Positions 50,896 to 62,460 of a stretch of 64,000 nucleotides of DNA are shown here, piece by piece; position 1 is the first letter of the stretch; each line of letters starts with the position of its first letter. The stretch comes from Azolla caroliniana (Eukaryota; Polypodiophyta). The position numbers were made by a program, and so were the translations under genes. Location of the stretch: assembly GCA_043228905.1 (NCBI GenBank), contig JBHGNT010000010.1, positions 3,162,001 through 3,226,000 of the forward strand. Direction: 5' to 3'. A model generated the notes under the pieces. It saw only the letters and a program-made list of their open reading frames with translations. It ran no database searches and was not told the DNA's origin.

Positions 50896-51440
50896 AACCT
50901 ATCTACCCATTTACATCAAGCTCAACAAACACAGAAGGCTTATGCGGATCGTCATCGGCTTCCGTCCTATTTTGACATTGGAAATCAGGTATGGTTATTA
51001 TGACGATGCATCAAGACTACTCGACCATGCGATAAATTGGATTATCGACGATTAGGTCCTTTCCGTATTATCGGAAAATTAATGGTGTCACTTTTCGTCT
51101 TGATCTACTTCCGCAACTACGGTTACATCCGGTTTTTCAAAGTTCTCTTCTCGAACCCTATTGCGAATCGTATTACACCACCTCCACCCCCGATTGAGCT
51201 TGAAGCACCGAAGTGCGAATTTGCTGCCATCCTCTATTCCAAGATTGTTCACAACAAGGTCTACTATTTGGTCGATTGGTTAGGCTATAGTCCAAGCAAG
51301 CATACTTGGGAACCATTCGAGAATGTCACAAATGCTCGAGCTCTTATTCAGGTCTTCCATCAACAATATCCTGACAAATCGGGTCTTCCATCTAAGACGA
51401 CTTTTCACACTTGTCGCCTGAAGGGGGGGGGGGGGGGGGT
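50896..51440 (+). pseudogene. Chromovirus integrase tail with chromodomain
   Basis: Reads QKAYADRHRLPSYFDIGNQVW, KLDYRRLGPFRIIGKL (GPF motif of gypsy integrases), NRITPPPPPIELEAP and then a chromodomain: KCEFAAILYSKIVHNKVYYL, VDWLGYSPSKHTWEPFENVT, ALIQVFHQQYP. The aromatic and W-x-P-x-x-N pattern of chromodomains is present, the part thought to steer integration to heterochromatin marks. It is open from 51037 to 51576 into the LTR. Confidence 0.88.
51425..51440 (+). promoter_or_regulatory. Polypurine tract of the chromovirus, expanded to a long G run
   Basis: After aa, an unbroken run of about 16 G ends two bases before the LTR start. It occupies the polypurine-tract position, but its length suggests slippage. 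Confidence 0.7.
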
Positions 51441-51442
51441 AG

Positions 51443-51597
51443 TGTCATCTAGAAACTTCAAAAGTAATCTTAACAACACTATAAATAGAGGCAAAAGGCA
51501 TTATTCCGACCCAATTCAATTCAATGTCAGTCTTAAGCCTCCTAGTTGTTCTTGTAGCTTTCTTCTTATAATATAATATACTTCTTGTTGTCATCAT

Positions 51598-51671
<74 letters not shown>

Positions 51672-51772
51672 CAGGTGGTTCTCACACACTCTTTCCCTTC
51701 TTAGTACTAATCCTCACTCTTGTCCTCTACCTTTAGTACTAATTCTCCTTGCCTCTAGTACTATCCTTGACA
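51443..51772 (+). repeat. 3' LTR of the chromovirus
   Basis: Begins TGTCATCTAG right after the G run and most simply ends at TTGACA (51772), giving matching ends TGTCA/TGACA. TATA-like ctataaatagagg is at 51480, and a CT microsatellite lies at 51602-51667. The 3' limit is inferred because no 5' LTR is available for comparison. Confidence 0.6.
51602..51667. repeat. (CT)n microsatellite
   Basis: About 33 CT units without interruption, inside the chromovirus LTR. Confidence 0.95.
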
Positions 51773-53640
51773 CAGAGACACAATAGAATTTAAATTGAAC
51801 ACTAATCTCATATCACTTCCGTCCCACATTTACATCGATTCTGGATCCTTTTATAGGCATCCGGTAGGAAATACAAAACAGTGCCTTACCGGCTACCGGC
51901 TATTAATCAGTGTGGATCTGGATCAGTACAACTATCCGGATCCGTCTGTTCCTATAATATTTCCTACCTAATAATTATGTTTCTAATTATAATATTATTC
52001 TTTGACTCGTCCTTGTACACATTAACCCTTTGGATCATACTCTCTCCTTTTCGAGACACTTAGATGGAAATGAAACTAGGCCTAACACATATCCATAACA
52101 CCATAACACCTTTTTTACAATACTAGAACTCTTTTTTATCTATGTTTATTTTATTTTTATTTTCGATGATTGGGTACACATCCCATTTTGTTGTAACCAA
52201 TTGTCTCATGGGCCAATTTTGGTCTTAGAAGACGTTAATACTCTCTCTCTCTCCCCCCCCCCCCTCCTTCCTCATGTTTTATTCCTCACAATGTGGATCT
52301 TTGCATTAGATATTAATCCAACTCCTACATTGGATTGTCAAACCGCCCCTAAAACGTGTGATGGTGAGATAATTTGCAAATAAGTCTATTCGCATGTCAA
52401 TTTTCACATTTCAAGTTTCCCCCAAATATGGATGCTTTACAATAATCGTGCACCAAATTGGTAAAAATTGCATTTCAATTCCCCAATTATGGATCAAATA
52501 ATTGTGCACCAAAGAGCCATTGATGGAGAGAAGTAGTTGTACACATGTATCGTCGGATGATTAAATCAATGGACTAGAACTAATATATATAAAACCGCAC
52601 CAAAGAGCCATTGATGGAGAGAAGTAGTTGTACACATGTATCATCAGATGATAAAATCAACGGACTAGACGAACTAATATAAAACCCAACATATCTCCCA
52701 TCTCCAAAGTGATGGGCAAGTTTTTAGATATTACAAGGTAAGCATGTCTTCAATAATGAATTGGTGAGGTTGGAAGCAATTAGTGAGAAAAACCTCTTCA
52801 CCTAGTTAGAGGCAATGTTTGTTGTATGAACCTTTTATAAAATTGTCAATGTAAATTGTGATTAAACCATGGTTAGCAAACTTAGGTAATCCAATTTTGA
52901 ACAATGTCAAGTGAAACCATGTGTGGCTTAAAATTGCATTTCTTTTTTTTTTGCATACACTAGAGATTCTTAATAATAAATGGAAAAATGTATAAATGAA
53001 TTTATGGTTACTCTATCAACTAACCAAATTTGTCGCATTTATACAAACTAAAGCCATTGTAACAACTCATTAATTGTCGTATCAATTCCTTGACAAGCTA
53101 TTCTTATTTTACTAGTTATTAATGGATATAAGAAAACCAAAAAGGTTAACACTTTTAACCAACTTTACTTCCTTGTAACTTGGGAGTCATGTTTTCTATC
53201 AATCTTTGTACATCCACCTTTTTCTTATAATATATAAATCCTTTAACATCCCCATCAATGTTTAAGAAAGTAACCCACTAGTGCCCAAGAACATTTGGGA
53301 TGTGTTCATTATTCACATTAGGGGGCTTTATCTCCTAGACAACCAATGGGAAGTTCATCATGCTTGTATTCCAGTTTGTAGCCATGGAAACCACATATGG
53401 CATATATGACTTCATATACCATGCTCAAATTCTAGTGTGCACGATGTGGTACAAATATAACAAGTTGTACTTATAAGTGTATGAGAGGGGAAATTATTGG
53501 TTCATTCAACATGAATGCCAATGTGGTTGTATTTCGACCATCTAAGTTTTTGAGCTAATTCTTACCATACTGGGAGGAAATATATTAATAATATCTCCCA
53601 TATACTCATATAAAATGGACAGACCAAGATTATAGGCTAG
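51773..53640. other. AT-rich intergenic DNA
   Basis: No gene recognised. It contains the 91-bp tandem duplication listed separately and a short C run near 52255. Open frames are short and of low complexity. Confidence 0.6.
52506..52687. repeat. 91-bp tandem duplication
   Basis: gcaccaaagagccattgatg starts at 52506 and again at 52597. The two ~91-bp units share most bases up to actaatat...aaaacc, with a few substitutions and small indels. Confidence 0.88.
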
Positions 53641-54400
53641 ACGCAACCAATCAAGTAGATTCTCTCATGTCTTGCTTAATGAAGTACAAGTGTGGGGTGG
53701 AACTATCCCTCTTAATTCATGGAATGAGATTGAGAAGATTCAAAAAAAGTATTTAAGGAGACAATTGGGAGTTAAATCCACCACCTCTTACTTAGTTATG
53801 CTCTTGGAAACCTATGTTCCACTCTACCTATGAGGATTTTGGCACTACAAAGAGTATATTGATACCTTACAAAAGTCAGGAATAGGCTAAATCATAGATT
53901 ACCATGTCTTGTTTAGAACGTTTGATATAAGCTACAAAAGAATCTCAAAAGAAAAAACCACTCATCTGGTTGGGTAGTTGATATATAAAATGGTTCAAAA
54001 GATGGCTATAGAAGATCTCATAGAGCTTTCAAGTGACGCTATGCAATACTGAGGAAAGATGGGAAGATGCCAAAGAAACAATTTTAAAATATTACAGTGC
54101 AAACACGACCTCAAATGTTGGGTTCAATATGAGGTTAGAATGGCTATAGATTGTATTCAACCTTATCTCATTACTATCACAAAATATTGACTCTTGTAGA
54201 GCCCTTAAACTCCTTTGCACTAGATCACACAAGCTAGGTTTTCATGTTGCATTATGACATGAAAATGTGTCAAATATGACGCCAAGTAAGGGATTCAATG
54301 AATATCACTTGTGTCGAACTCACGTAGGCTTTGTGACAAATGAATATCACGTGCTTTTTACATGCTCGACATATAATGCAATTCATGAAAGCTATTAAAG
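53640..54400 (+). pseudogene. LINE 3' fragment
   Basis: The + strand reads LNEVQVWGGTIPLNSWNEIE and KIQKKYLRRQLGVKSTTSYL, typical of the region after LINE RT. About 500 bp later comes a zinc-binding-like end, HLCRTHVGFVTNEYHVLFTC. Many stops. It could be the downstream part of the LINE at 1-5820, separated by the chromovirus insertion, or another copy. Confidence 0.6.
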
Positions 54401-54688
54401 GTAGGATGACATATGGACATATGGATACTTATCTAGTACACGTTGAGACTTGAGCTTAAAGTATGAATATCCCTTCTTAGGTTGGAGACATACATCAAGA
54501 AAATTTACTTACTCCCACGGGCCAATAGTGGTTGTTTTATGGACGCTAAAAAATATCTACTTATTAATTGAGGAACAATTGTTGGTAACTTTTATGTAAT
54601 GGATACATTTGGTAACCCAATAGAATTCCTAGAAGTATTTGCCTTGTTCGATGATCTATCCTTGAGTTGTGAACCTTTCTCCGATTGG

Positions 54689-54719
<31 letters not shown>

Positions 54720-56023
54720 TTGGCCTATCATCTTGCGCTAGAGTTTACATTGGTCCCTCTTTGATTATCTTCCAATTAGAGAAATCTCGCTTGAATGATT
54801 GTCAAACTTTACATAAAAGAATGCTTGATTCACCTTATTCTTTGTTCACTTGATTATTTAATGAGATGGAATCCTAGAGGGAAAAAAAAGAGTTTCCATT
54901 ATTGCTAGTATTATTTTCTTTCCAATGCTAAAATATAACCAAATGTTCAAGAATGACTTCAAATGTGAAGCATCCAAGCCTAGCACTTAGTGTGTCACTT
55001 GAACTTGTATATGTTCATATTTTATATTGCATGGTGTTCATAGTAAATATAATTGTGTATGCAGATGTAGATGGTTATGAATCACGATGCTGCAATACGA
55101 ATGTGTTTTGTGTACTATGAAAGTAGATGGTAATGTTGTTTGTTGTTGCGAGATAAATGTGTTTGTGTGTGCATATGATCATGCATTTGTATGTGGCATT
55201 CACGCATGATGGGTAATGTATCTGTGTGCATACAATGGATGTAGATTACCAACCATATACATATTGCATGATGTTGTAGTAATTATACATGCAAATGTGT
55301 GTGTGTGTGTGTGTGTGCGCGCGCGCGTTTGCATGTAAATAATCATGTTTTTATGTGTGGCATGATTCACATTAATTTGATAAATGTTTTAGTGTGTTGT
55401 GGACGTACACGATAATATTGGATGCCATGGTGTCGAAGCCCGAAACAAAGAAGGGGTATTTTAGGGCGCTTCCCATTATATTAAAATTTAGTTCTAAGAA
55501 TATGGGGGCATTTTGGGAAATATGTTATTCTTTACAAATAATTATGACATGGACGTGTTCTTTTTATAATATGGGCTCAATAGAGTTTTTGTCCATGATA
55601 TCCATCACCCTCTCCATGACTCTCTCCCTCTCCCTCTCTCTATTTATATATCTATCTTCTTCCGCTACTGAATCAGATACCACAATTCTTCTCCTCTCCC
55701 TTCTTGGATTTTATAACAAGTCCTTACATTTGCATCTACAACGAGTCGAGTCAACTACGATACGGTAGAAATCATCACCCAAAATTCTGTGTGGTTCTTT
55801 TGCCAATTTGTCCTCCTTTTTCATATCTTGTTCTTGTTCTCATTCATTAAATCATAATTCAATTGTGCATTGTATCAATGCACACAAAATGTCATGGCGT
55901 CTTTGTTTGTTATGCATCAATGGAAGCTTTTGTTGTGTCGTGGATCTCATTATTGGAAAAAAATAGGTTCCGGTGATTATGATAAACTATAAGTAGCCAT
56001 ATTTCCAATGGTTGTGTACACGC

Positions 56024-56102
<79 letters not shown>

Positions 56103-56443
56103 AAATATACCACATGCTCAAGTACCTCAAATAATCAAACACAAACTTATACTCTGGGGATGATAAAACTCTATCACCTTCAATGAAAACCCATTGAAAA
56201 GGTGACAAAACATTTCCAGTCAATGACCCCCATAAATATGTATGGGATAAGAGGAAAGTTGATTTGGCAGTTTTAATAGTTATTTTGTATGGGAACTTTG
56301 TCCCTAGATGAATTACATTTGTGTCGTTTTGTATTGCAGCACCTTAGAAGGCTGCCCTTGCCACAACGCTACTTTTGAAGTAGTTTTGATAGCAAGGTTT
56401 TTTGGTATTGTCATGATTGTTTTAATATAAACATACATTTATG

Positions 56444-56485
<42 letters not shown>

Positions 56486-56658
56486 TCCCATGACAACATA
56501 TGAAGTGCAACTTATCCTCATTCATGCAATTACGCATTATAAACCGTCTTCCAACATAGGCATATGTATTCTTTGGCATCATTTTGAGCTTCTTTTATTA
56601 TTCACACAAGTGTTACATTTACTTCTTTTTAACATTATCCTCTTTCTTCGTTTAAGAT
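54401..56658. other. AT-rich intergenic DNA with microsatellites, upstream of the Dabb gene
   Basis: No gene recognised. It includes CT runs at about 54690-54711, (TG)n(CG)n at 55296-55327, a compound (CG)(TG)(AG) tract at 56021-56099 and (GA)n at about 56449-56480. Open frames at 54599 and 55394 are driven by these repeats. The promoter of the next gene should lie here, but I cannot point to a TATA box. Confidence 0.6.
56021..56099. repeat. Compound microsatellite (CG)9(TG)12(AG)18
   Basis: Three adjoining dinucleotide tracts. The first ~42 bp alternate purine and pyrimidine and could adopt Z-DNA. Confidence 0.93.
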
Positions 56659-59066
56659 ATGGCCATGACCTACGGCAAACACTCAAGGTATGCTTAAATC
56701 TAATAGCTTGTTAAATCATTGTTTATCATAACAGAATACACACATCATCGATAAATATCACTTATTTTTAATGTAGAGTTACATCAGTGTTGGATGATGC
56801 AAAGGATCTACATGTGATTAAGGACAAGTTTAATAGAACTCGAGACCTCTCTCCAAGGTCTATAAATGATCTCATCCTATGCTAAATCTAGTCTTCGTGT
56901 AACATCTTTTGGATTCTCATTTTCAAATATAATGGACAAATATTATTTTGAATTCGTACAATCTGCACCTCAATTACGTTTTGATATATTGTGGAATCAG
57001 ACAAGGTGTCGAGCATGCTGTCTTCTTGAATTTTCCATACCTTCAAGGTGACCAAGAAGCACAAATTTTGCTTGCTATCTATAACCTACAATTTCAATTT
57101 GATGGCATTCTTCAACTTGCAGTAGGTACGAGCCTTTGAAACTTTTTTCGTGTGCTTCAAACATGTGTACGATGTCATTCATACTTATTAGTCAAGAATT
57201 CTCGTGTGACAATCACACAATTTTGAGGTATATGCCTAGTTGTGTGTGTGTGTGTGTGTTGATTCTGTGTTGGCCTTCAAATATGTGCAAACTATTATTT
57301 ATTTATTTAGTATTTAACAAAATGTACTCAATGTATGCAGGCCGTGTTCTCAACAAGCAAAGCATCTGTACTCATGCATTGGTTATTCGTTTTCCTAGCA
57401 TTGAAGTTCTACTTGCTTATTACAAATCAGATGCTCATTCCAATCTTTCTGCAAGGATTGCTCCATTTTTACATGTAACTACCATCCAAATGAACATCTT
57501 TTGTCGTTGGTGGTATTATATCTTTCTCATGACACCAAAGTAGAAAAGAGCAGCGTTTGCATTGAGCATAACACTGATGTATCGTGTTGTTGGTTGTGAA
57601 TCTCCATATTTTGTCCTTAGCATTCTAAAATGCTTTGTAGGGTCGCTACACTGTAGATTACTTAACATCATTTCTTGATCACATCCATGGTGGATCGGTA
57701 AGTACTTCCTACATCATGACGAAATGTTCGAAATCATGATAAAATGTCATAATTTAAGAGTTTTGTGACAACAGCGTGCCTTGAAATGGATAAACCTTAC
57801 TTTTCTGAGGTTCAAAGACAATCTCCATCCAGGAACTATTGAAAATGTTGTGAAATCTCTATTGGATTTAGAACAACTGCAATACATCAAAGAGTTGAAT
57901 GTGGGTGAGTGATATAGCCATGTCTATTTTTCTCCCTTTTCATTCTTTACCTATTGTAGCGTTAAGTGACAAATTGATGTGTGTTGTCTTGCATTGTACA
58001 GGCGAAAATCTTGTTGTCAGGGATAATACATTCTCACATGCATTTGGGGTATATTTGTCATCAGGTATTTCCTGTGAGACTTGAGACTTAGTTTTTGTGA
58101 CACTCTCATAAATAGTTTTCAATGTGAAAATAGAATGAAAATGGGCATCTTCACACATTTGAAGCAAAAATGAAACCTATAATGCATACCTATTGTTCGA
58201 ATGATAGACATATCTTTCTTAGGAATATAAGTATAGAAAGGACCATGTAAGTGTATAATTGTATGATGATTCAAGGTCTAGGTAGGAGAGATAGCAACCA
58301 CAATACACTACTCAAATTTCACATATAATTGATCGTGCACTTCTGTGAATCCAATTTTTGCACATTATATTCGCTTGTATATGATATTTCAAGATCTATC
58401 TTTCAAAAGATGAATACATCATACCATTACATATTATTCAAATTTTATAACACATTCGACATGACTACACCCAACTAGTTGCAACATATAACACATACAT
58501 ACAAATATTATAGAAGAATTGCTTTTTGTACAATATGGTTTAGGACATAAGAATAAATGGGAGGGGACACTGGGGAGAGATTCCAATTGTGATTTTGGCT
58601 TTATGAGGTAATGGAAAAATCGGTCGGGTTCAACAAATGATAAAACTTTTTGAAAAAACTATAATCAGAGTTTGCAATAGCACCCAACTTTGGGGCTTCC
58701 AATAATTTTTATTAGATAAGATGTATCATGTAGCATATAGATAATAGACCAAAAAGCCTACATGAACAACCAAACAAACACTACCTAGAAATTAAACAAG
58801 AGAAAGAACCAATAGGAAAATTTCCAAAATTTTCTTTTGAATGATTGCTTTTTTACAGGTGAAGACTTGGATAGATTGCTAAGTGATCCATGCTATGTTT
58901 CTGTAAGTTTCTCTTTCATAGCTTAGATGTCCATGCTTTCCTTGGAAAATATCATGAGTTAAAGTATGTGGTACAGGTCCTTGATGATAAAGTTGTTCCC
59001 GCAAGCGCCAAGATTTCCTCAGTGAGATTCTTGGCGTTTGTACCAGTTTTGACAGCTCGTTTGTGA
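56659..59066 (+). CDS. Two-Dabb-domain protein, UP3-like (nine exons, putative peroxisomal)
   Basis: Exons 56659-56687, 56777-56857, 57001-57125, 57341-57474, 57641-57697, 57775-57904, 58002-58064, 58859-58902 and 58977-59066. All introns are GT-AG and phases fit, giving 250 residues plus TGA. Two stress-responsive A/B-barrel (Dabb) domains: residues ~38-130 (GVEHAVFLNFPYLQGDQEAQ, THALVIRFPSIEVLLAYYKS) and ~143-245 (INLTFLRFKDNLHPGTIENV, ELNVGENLVV, FSHAFGVYLSSGEDLDRLLS). This layout and length match plant UP3-type proteins, found in peroxisomes. The last three residues, ARL, fit the PTS1 import signal. The start ATG follows an in-frame TAA, but a pyrimidine-rich cttcgtttaag just before it could be an acceptor of an earlier exon. 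Intron 7 is long (794 bp). Biochemical role unknown in this family. Confidence 0.82.
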
Positions 59067-61300
59067 GTGGTTGATGTCATTTATCATTGAGCTCACTTTG
59101 GAGGTGTGTAACATCAATGAGTAATGCTCGCTTTTCATTGGGATGGAATAGTACAATTTTCAAGTTTTGAGACAACAAATCTTGCATGGCTTGTTCATTC
59201 TTGTTATTGAACAAGAATTACTTCTATTTGCAAGTAAAATAAGATGTCCTTTTGTTGTTAGAGGAGGTTTCATTGGAAACAATTGTATGCTTCGATATTC
59301 ATCACATGTGAGGATGCATATGTAACCCATAACATGATCACATTGTTCACTATTGAAGCGTAGAGAAAAAATGTGGATGTCCATTTTAGACGGTAATGTA
59401 AACTCAAGTTATTGAAAAGAGATCCATCCCTAATGGTTTGAGATGAGTAAACTTTCTTCCAAATTCTTGATTTGATGGCATTTTGGATGCTACACTTGGT
59501 TGGCAACAAGAGATTACACTAGTTTAACAAGTTGTATGAACGTGAGAATTGTCTTGATATGTAGTTGATGAAGCATTACATATCAACATAATAGTCATGG
59601 TAACATGTCCCGTAATGTGAACTGCAATCTCTCATGTCACCAAAAGAGTCCTCTAGGAAGATGCACAGGGAGATTTTATTTGGTATTGCAACTTTGATAG
59701 TGCCAATCTAGTTGGATGATCCATAAATAACAAGTTGATATGTAATTTAGTAAATTGAAAGAACGTAAACCTCAAGGCAAAAAAACAATCATTCTATTTC
59801 TATATTCACTCGATTAAGTTACCTCAATAAACTTTGTTGTATTCTATTTGCTAACTAATGCGAAGTAGTGGTTTTTTTGGAAAAAAAAAAGTTACCTCAA
59901 TAAAATACAAGGCAAGAGATATGTTGGTGTTACGGTCGTGGAACCAAACAAGAGAATTTAACACTTTGATGATGATGTCTTTAAATAACAAACTTCACAT
60001 AGTAAGAGTAAAAAGTGCTCCTATTTATATCGAGAGGAGAGGGATTAATAGAGATTTCATATCCTTAATGCATCAATGCAAATGAACGAATAGGAATAAA
60101 ACCCTCTATACATACATGTACGAAGATCTCATTTCTACCCTCGAATCATGCCCATCATATAAAGTTATTCCTGAGAGACGAAACAAACGTACTAAGGCTT
60201 GGGGCGTGTGGGGGGGGGGGGGGGATGGGCATGCTTGACAATATGTACATTGTCCGAATAAGACAATGCTTGATAAGTAAGACACAGAGACCGATTCCAC
60301 TCAAACATGATCAAGAACAGAGGAACAACGAGCGGATCGAAAGGACAAGGGGAGGGAAGGACGAATCCATCGAGGTGGTCGAGGATAGTTATGCCGAGGT
60401 TTGAGACTGAGAATTTCAATGCCGATGAAGAACGGAGGGGGGGGGTCGAGATGTCCTAGATCTCATAGCAAGGAATTAGAAGCAAGGTCATAGTGGCCTT
60501 CGGGTGGGGGACAAAAAAACTCGTATAGTGCCCCTAGACAGGATGGGGGTCGCAAGAAACTTGCCTAGTAATATGTATGTGTGGGCGAGAGCCGTGTCTC
60601 GACACAACTCCCTCTTTAATTCATCTTTGGAGCTTACACATAGTCATTTATAAGTAGTAGGGGTTTTGAAGGTATTTCATTTGCTTGGGAAATTTGGATG
60701 TCTCTAGTTTTAGAGCCATTTTGTTCCCTTTTTGGTAGAGTTTATATCAGCAGTTACATTAGGCATAAGGCACGTGTGTGGTTTTAGAAATCAGGTGAAT
60801 ACCCCTCCTCCCGCACGTGTGAATAATATGCCTTTTTAAAAATGATTTATGTTTTGCTAATTAAAAAAAAACTAAAATTTAAAAAAAAAAAGAGGTTTTG
60901 TTTTCTATTTGCAATAATAGCCTCTTAACAAAATATTTGTTTATTTGAGTTAAAAAAAGAAGATATATTTGTATATGTATGTATGTACGTCTATAATTTC
61001 CCAATTTTCTAGTTTATTATATCAAAAATTTTCAACAAAATTAAACATTTGTTGTTTGTGTTTTCTCCACATATTCTTTATTTACTAATGTTTTCTATTT
61101 GTTTCCTTTATATATATATATATTTTTCTATTTAATAAAATTATAGTATTTCTATTTATAATTCATTTAATGTGTTTTCCTGTTTTTTTTTATATTTTTG
61201 TCCTTATTACTAGTATTTTATGTATTAGTTTTTTAAAGAAAAATAATTTTCTCTATTTTCCACAATCAATTTTTTAGCTCACATTTTCTGAGCTTTGGCT
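59067..61300. other. AT-rich intergenic DNA
   Basis: 3' flank of the Dabb gene and upstream region of the COPT gene. No gene recognised on either strand. It contains a run of 15 G near 60211-60225, further homopolymer runs and T-rich DNA (60830-61270). No clear TATA box can be assigned. Confidence 0.6.
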
Positions 61301-61363
61301 ATGGAAGGTGAACTGCAGAACACAGACACAGACCTTAAAACCCTAAAACCCCCCAAACCCTAG
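61301..61363 (+). CDS. Possible 20-codon upstream ORF of the COPT gene
   Basis: ATG 61301 (MEGELQNTDTDLKTLKPPKP) to TAG 61361-61363. Its second half is encoded by telo-box repeats. A minimal ATG GAT TAA follows at 61514-61522. If the transcript starts upstream these could lower translation of the COPT frame; the transcript start is unknown. Confidence 0.25.
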   Translation: MEGELQNTDTDLKTLKPPKP

Positions 61364-61486
61364 ATCTCTCTCACCATAGAAGGAGGATAGGTTGTTTCCC
61401 AGCACAAGAAGAAACCCTAATCTCTCATCCTCAGTGAAACAACATTACAACAAGAAACCCTAAACCCTAAACCCTAAACCTTAAAT
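61336..61486 (+). promoter_or_regulatory. Telo-box cluster in the COPT 5' region
   Basis: aaaaccctaaaacc and aaaccctagat at 61336-61363, then aaaccctaaaccctaaaccctaaacc at 61455-61480. The motif AAACCCTAA is a known plant promoter element (telo-box) common near transcription starts of housekeeping genes. Plant-type heptamers are visible. Confidence 0.65.
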
Positions 61487-61579
61487 TTCAAAGCACAGTA
61501 GAGAAGTGTAGCCATGGATTAAAAAGGAAACGAAGGAAGATCCTAACTGAGAGAAAAGAAGGGGTGGGGAAAAGAAAAA

Positions 61580-62119
61580 ATGCAACAAAACCCTAACCCT
61601 AACTCCAAGCAGGATGCAGAGATGATGTACAGGCATTTCTACGTGAGTGACAAGGTAGAGCAGCTGTTCTTCAAGGAATGGTCGCCGCACAGTCCTGTGA
61701 CCTATGCCCTAACCCTAGCCGCTGTCCTAATACTCGCCATTTTCCACGAGTGGTTCGCCGATCTGCACAGGAGGAGTTTAGGGTTTCTGAATGAGCAAGC
61801 AGTTAGCTACAGCGTTGGAGGTGTGTCGAACCCTAATTCCCTGTCTGTGTCCTCATCGTCGTTTTCTTTTACTTCATATTCTCCGTCTTCGATCTCTGCT
61901 CTGATCAGTGCGAAGAAGGTTTCTGAGCTCCTAACGCACATTCTTCGTCTGCGCGGAGTTCGGCTCATGTTTGTGGCGATGACCTATGTCTTGCATTCTG
62001 CAACTGGTTTTTTGCTCATGCTTGCCGTCATGAGCTTCAATGTCGGGATCTTCTTCTCTGTTCTCGCTGGCCTCGCCCTCGGATTCATCCTCTTTCGCGT
62101 TAATCACCTCTCCCGGTAA
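61580..62119 (+). CDS. COPT: COPT/Ctr-family copper transporter
   Basis: A single-exon frame of 179 residues. Ctr family: homotrimeric channel for Cu(I) across plasma or internal membranes. An N-terminal Met/His block (MMYRHFYVSD, ~15-24) precedes EWSP. TM1 is ~38-58, then a Ser-rich cytosolic loop (~80-110). TM2 is ~128-150 with the signature M-x3-M (MLAVM, 147-151), the selectivity ring of Ctr channels. TM3 is ~155-172 with G-x3-G (GLALG, 164-168) for helix packing. The short C-terminus ends NHLSR without a Cys motif. Start ATG at 61580 gives MQQNPNPNSKQD, encoded by telomere-like repeats; ATGs at 61622/61625 are alternatives that would remove that extension. Length is normal for plant COPT proteins. 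The N-terminus is unusually poor in Met and His. Confidence 0.9.
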   Translation: MQQNPNPNSKQDAEMMYRHFYVSDKVEQLFFKEWSPHSPVTYALTLAAVLILAIFHEWFADLHRRSLGFLNEQAVSYSVGGVSNPNSLSVSSSSFSFTSYSPSSISALISAKKVSELLTHILRLRGVRLMFVAMTYVLHSATGFLLMLAVMSFNVGIFFSVLAGLALGFILFRVNHLSR

Positions 62120-62139
62120 AAGATAAACCCTAATCTTAC

Positions 62140-62460
62140 TCCTAATTCTGAGTCATTATGCTAACCCTAAACCTAGAGTCATTAATCCTAACCCTAACCC
62201 TAACCCTAGTTCTACACTATAATCCTAACCCTAAACCTAATCCTAGTTCTATATTATAATCCTAACCCTAATCCTAGTTCTACACTATAATCCTAACCCT
62301 AACCCTAACCCTAACCCTAGTTCTACACTATAATCCTAACCCTAAACCTGATCCTAGTTCTACACTATAATCCTATCCCTAAACCTGATCCTAGTTCTAC
62401 ACTATAATCCTAACCCTAACCCTAACCCTAGTTCTACACTATAATCTTAACCCTTAACCT
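62140..62460. repeat. Telomere-like (CCTAAC)n / gttctacactataat minisatellite
   Basis: Runs of ccctaaccctaa alternate with agttctacactataatcct at least seven times just after the COPT stop. Units are about 36-50 bp, varying by the number of ccctaa hexamers. Confidence 0.88.

Noticed and set aside
54599-54853. 84-codon frame as a gene
   Set aside because: Central part is a CT microsatellite (SLSLSLS), no motif, AT-rich surroundings.
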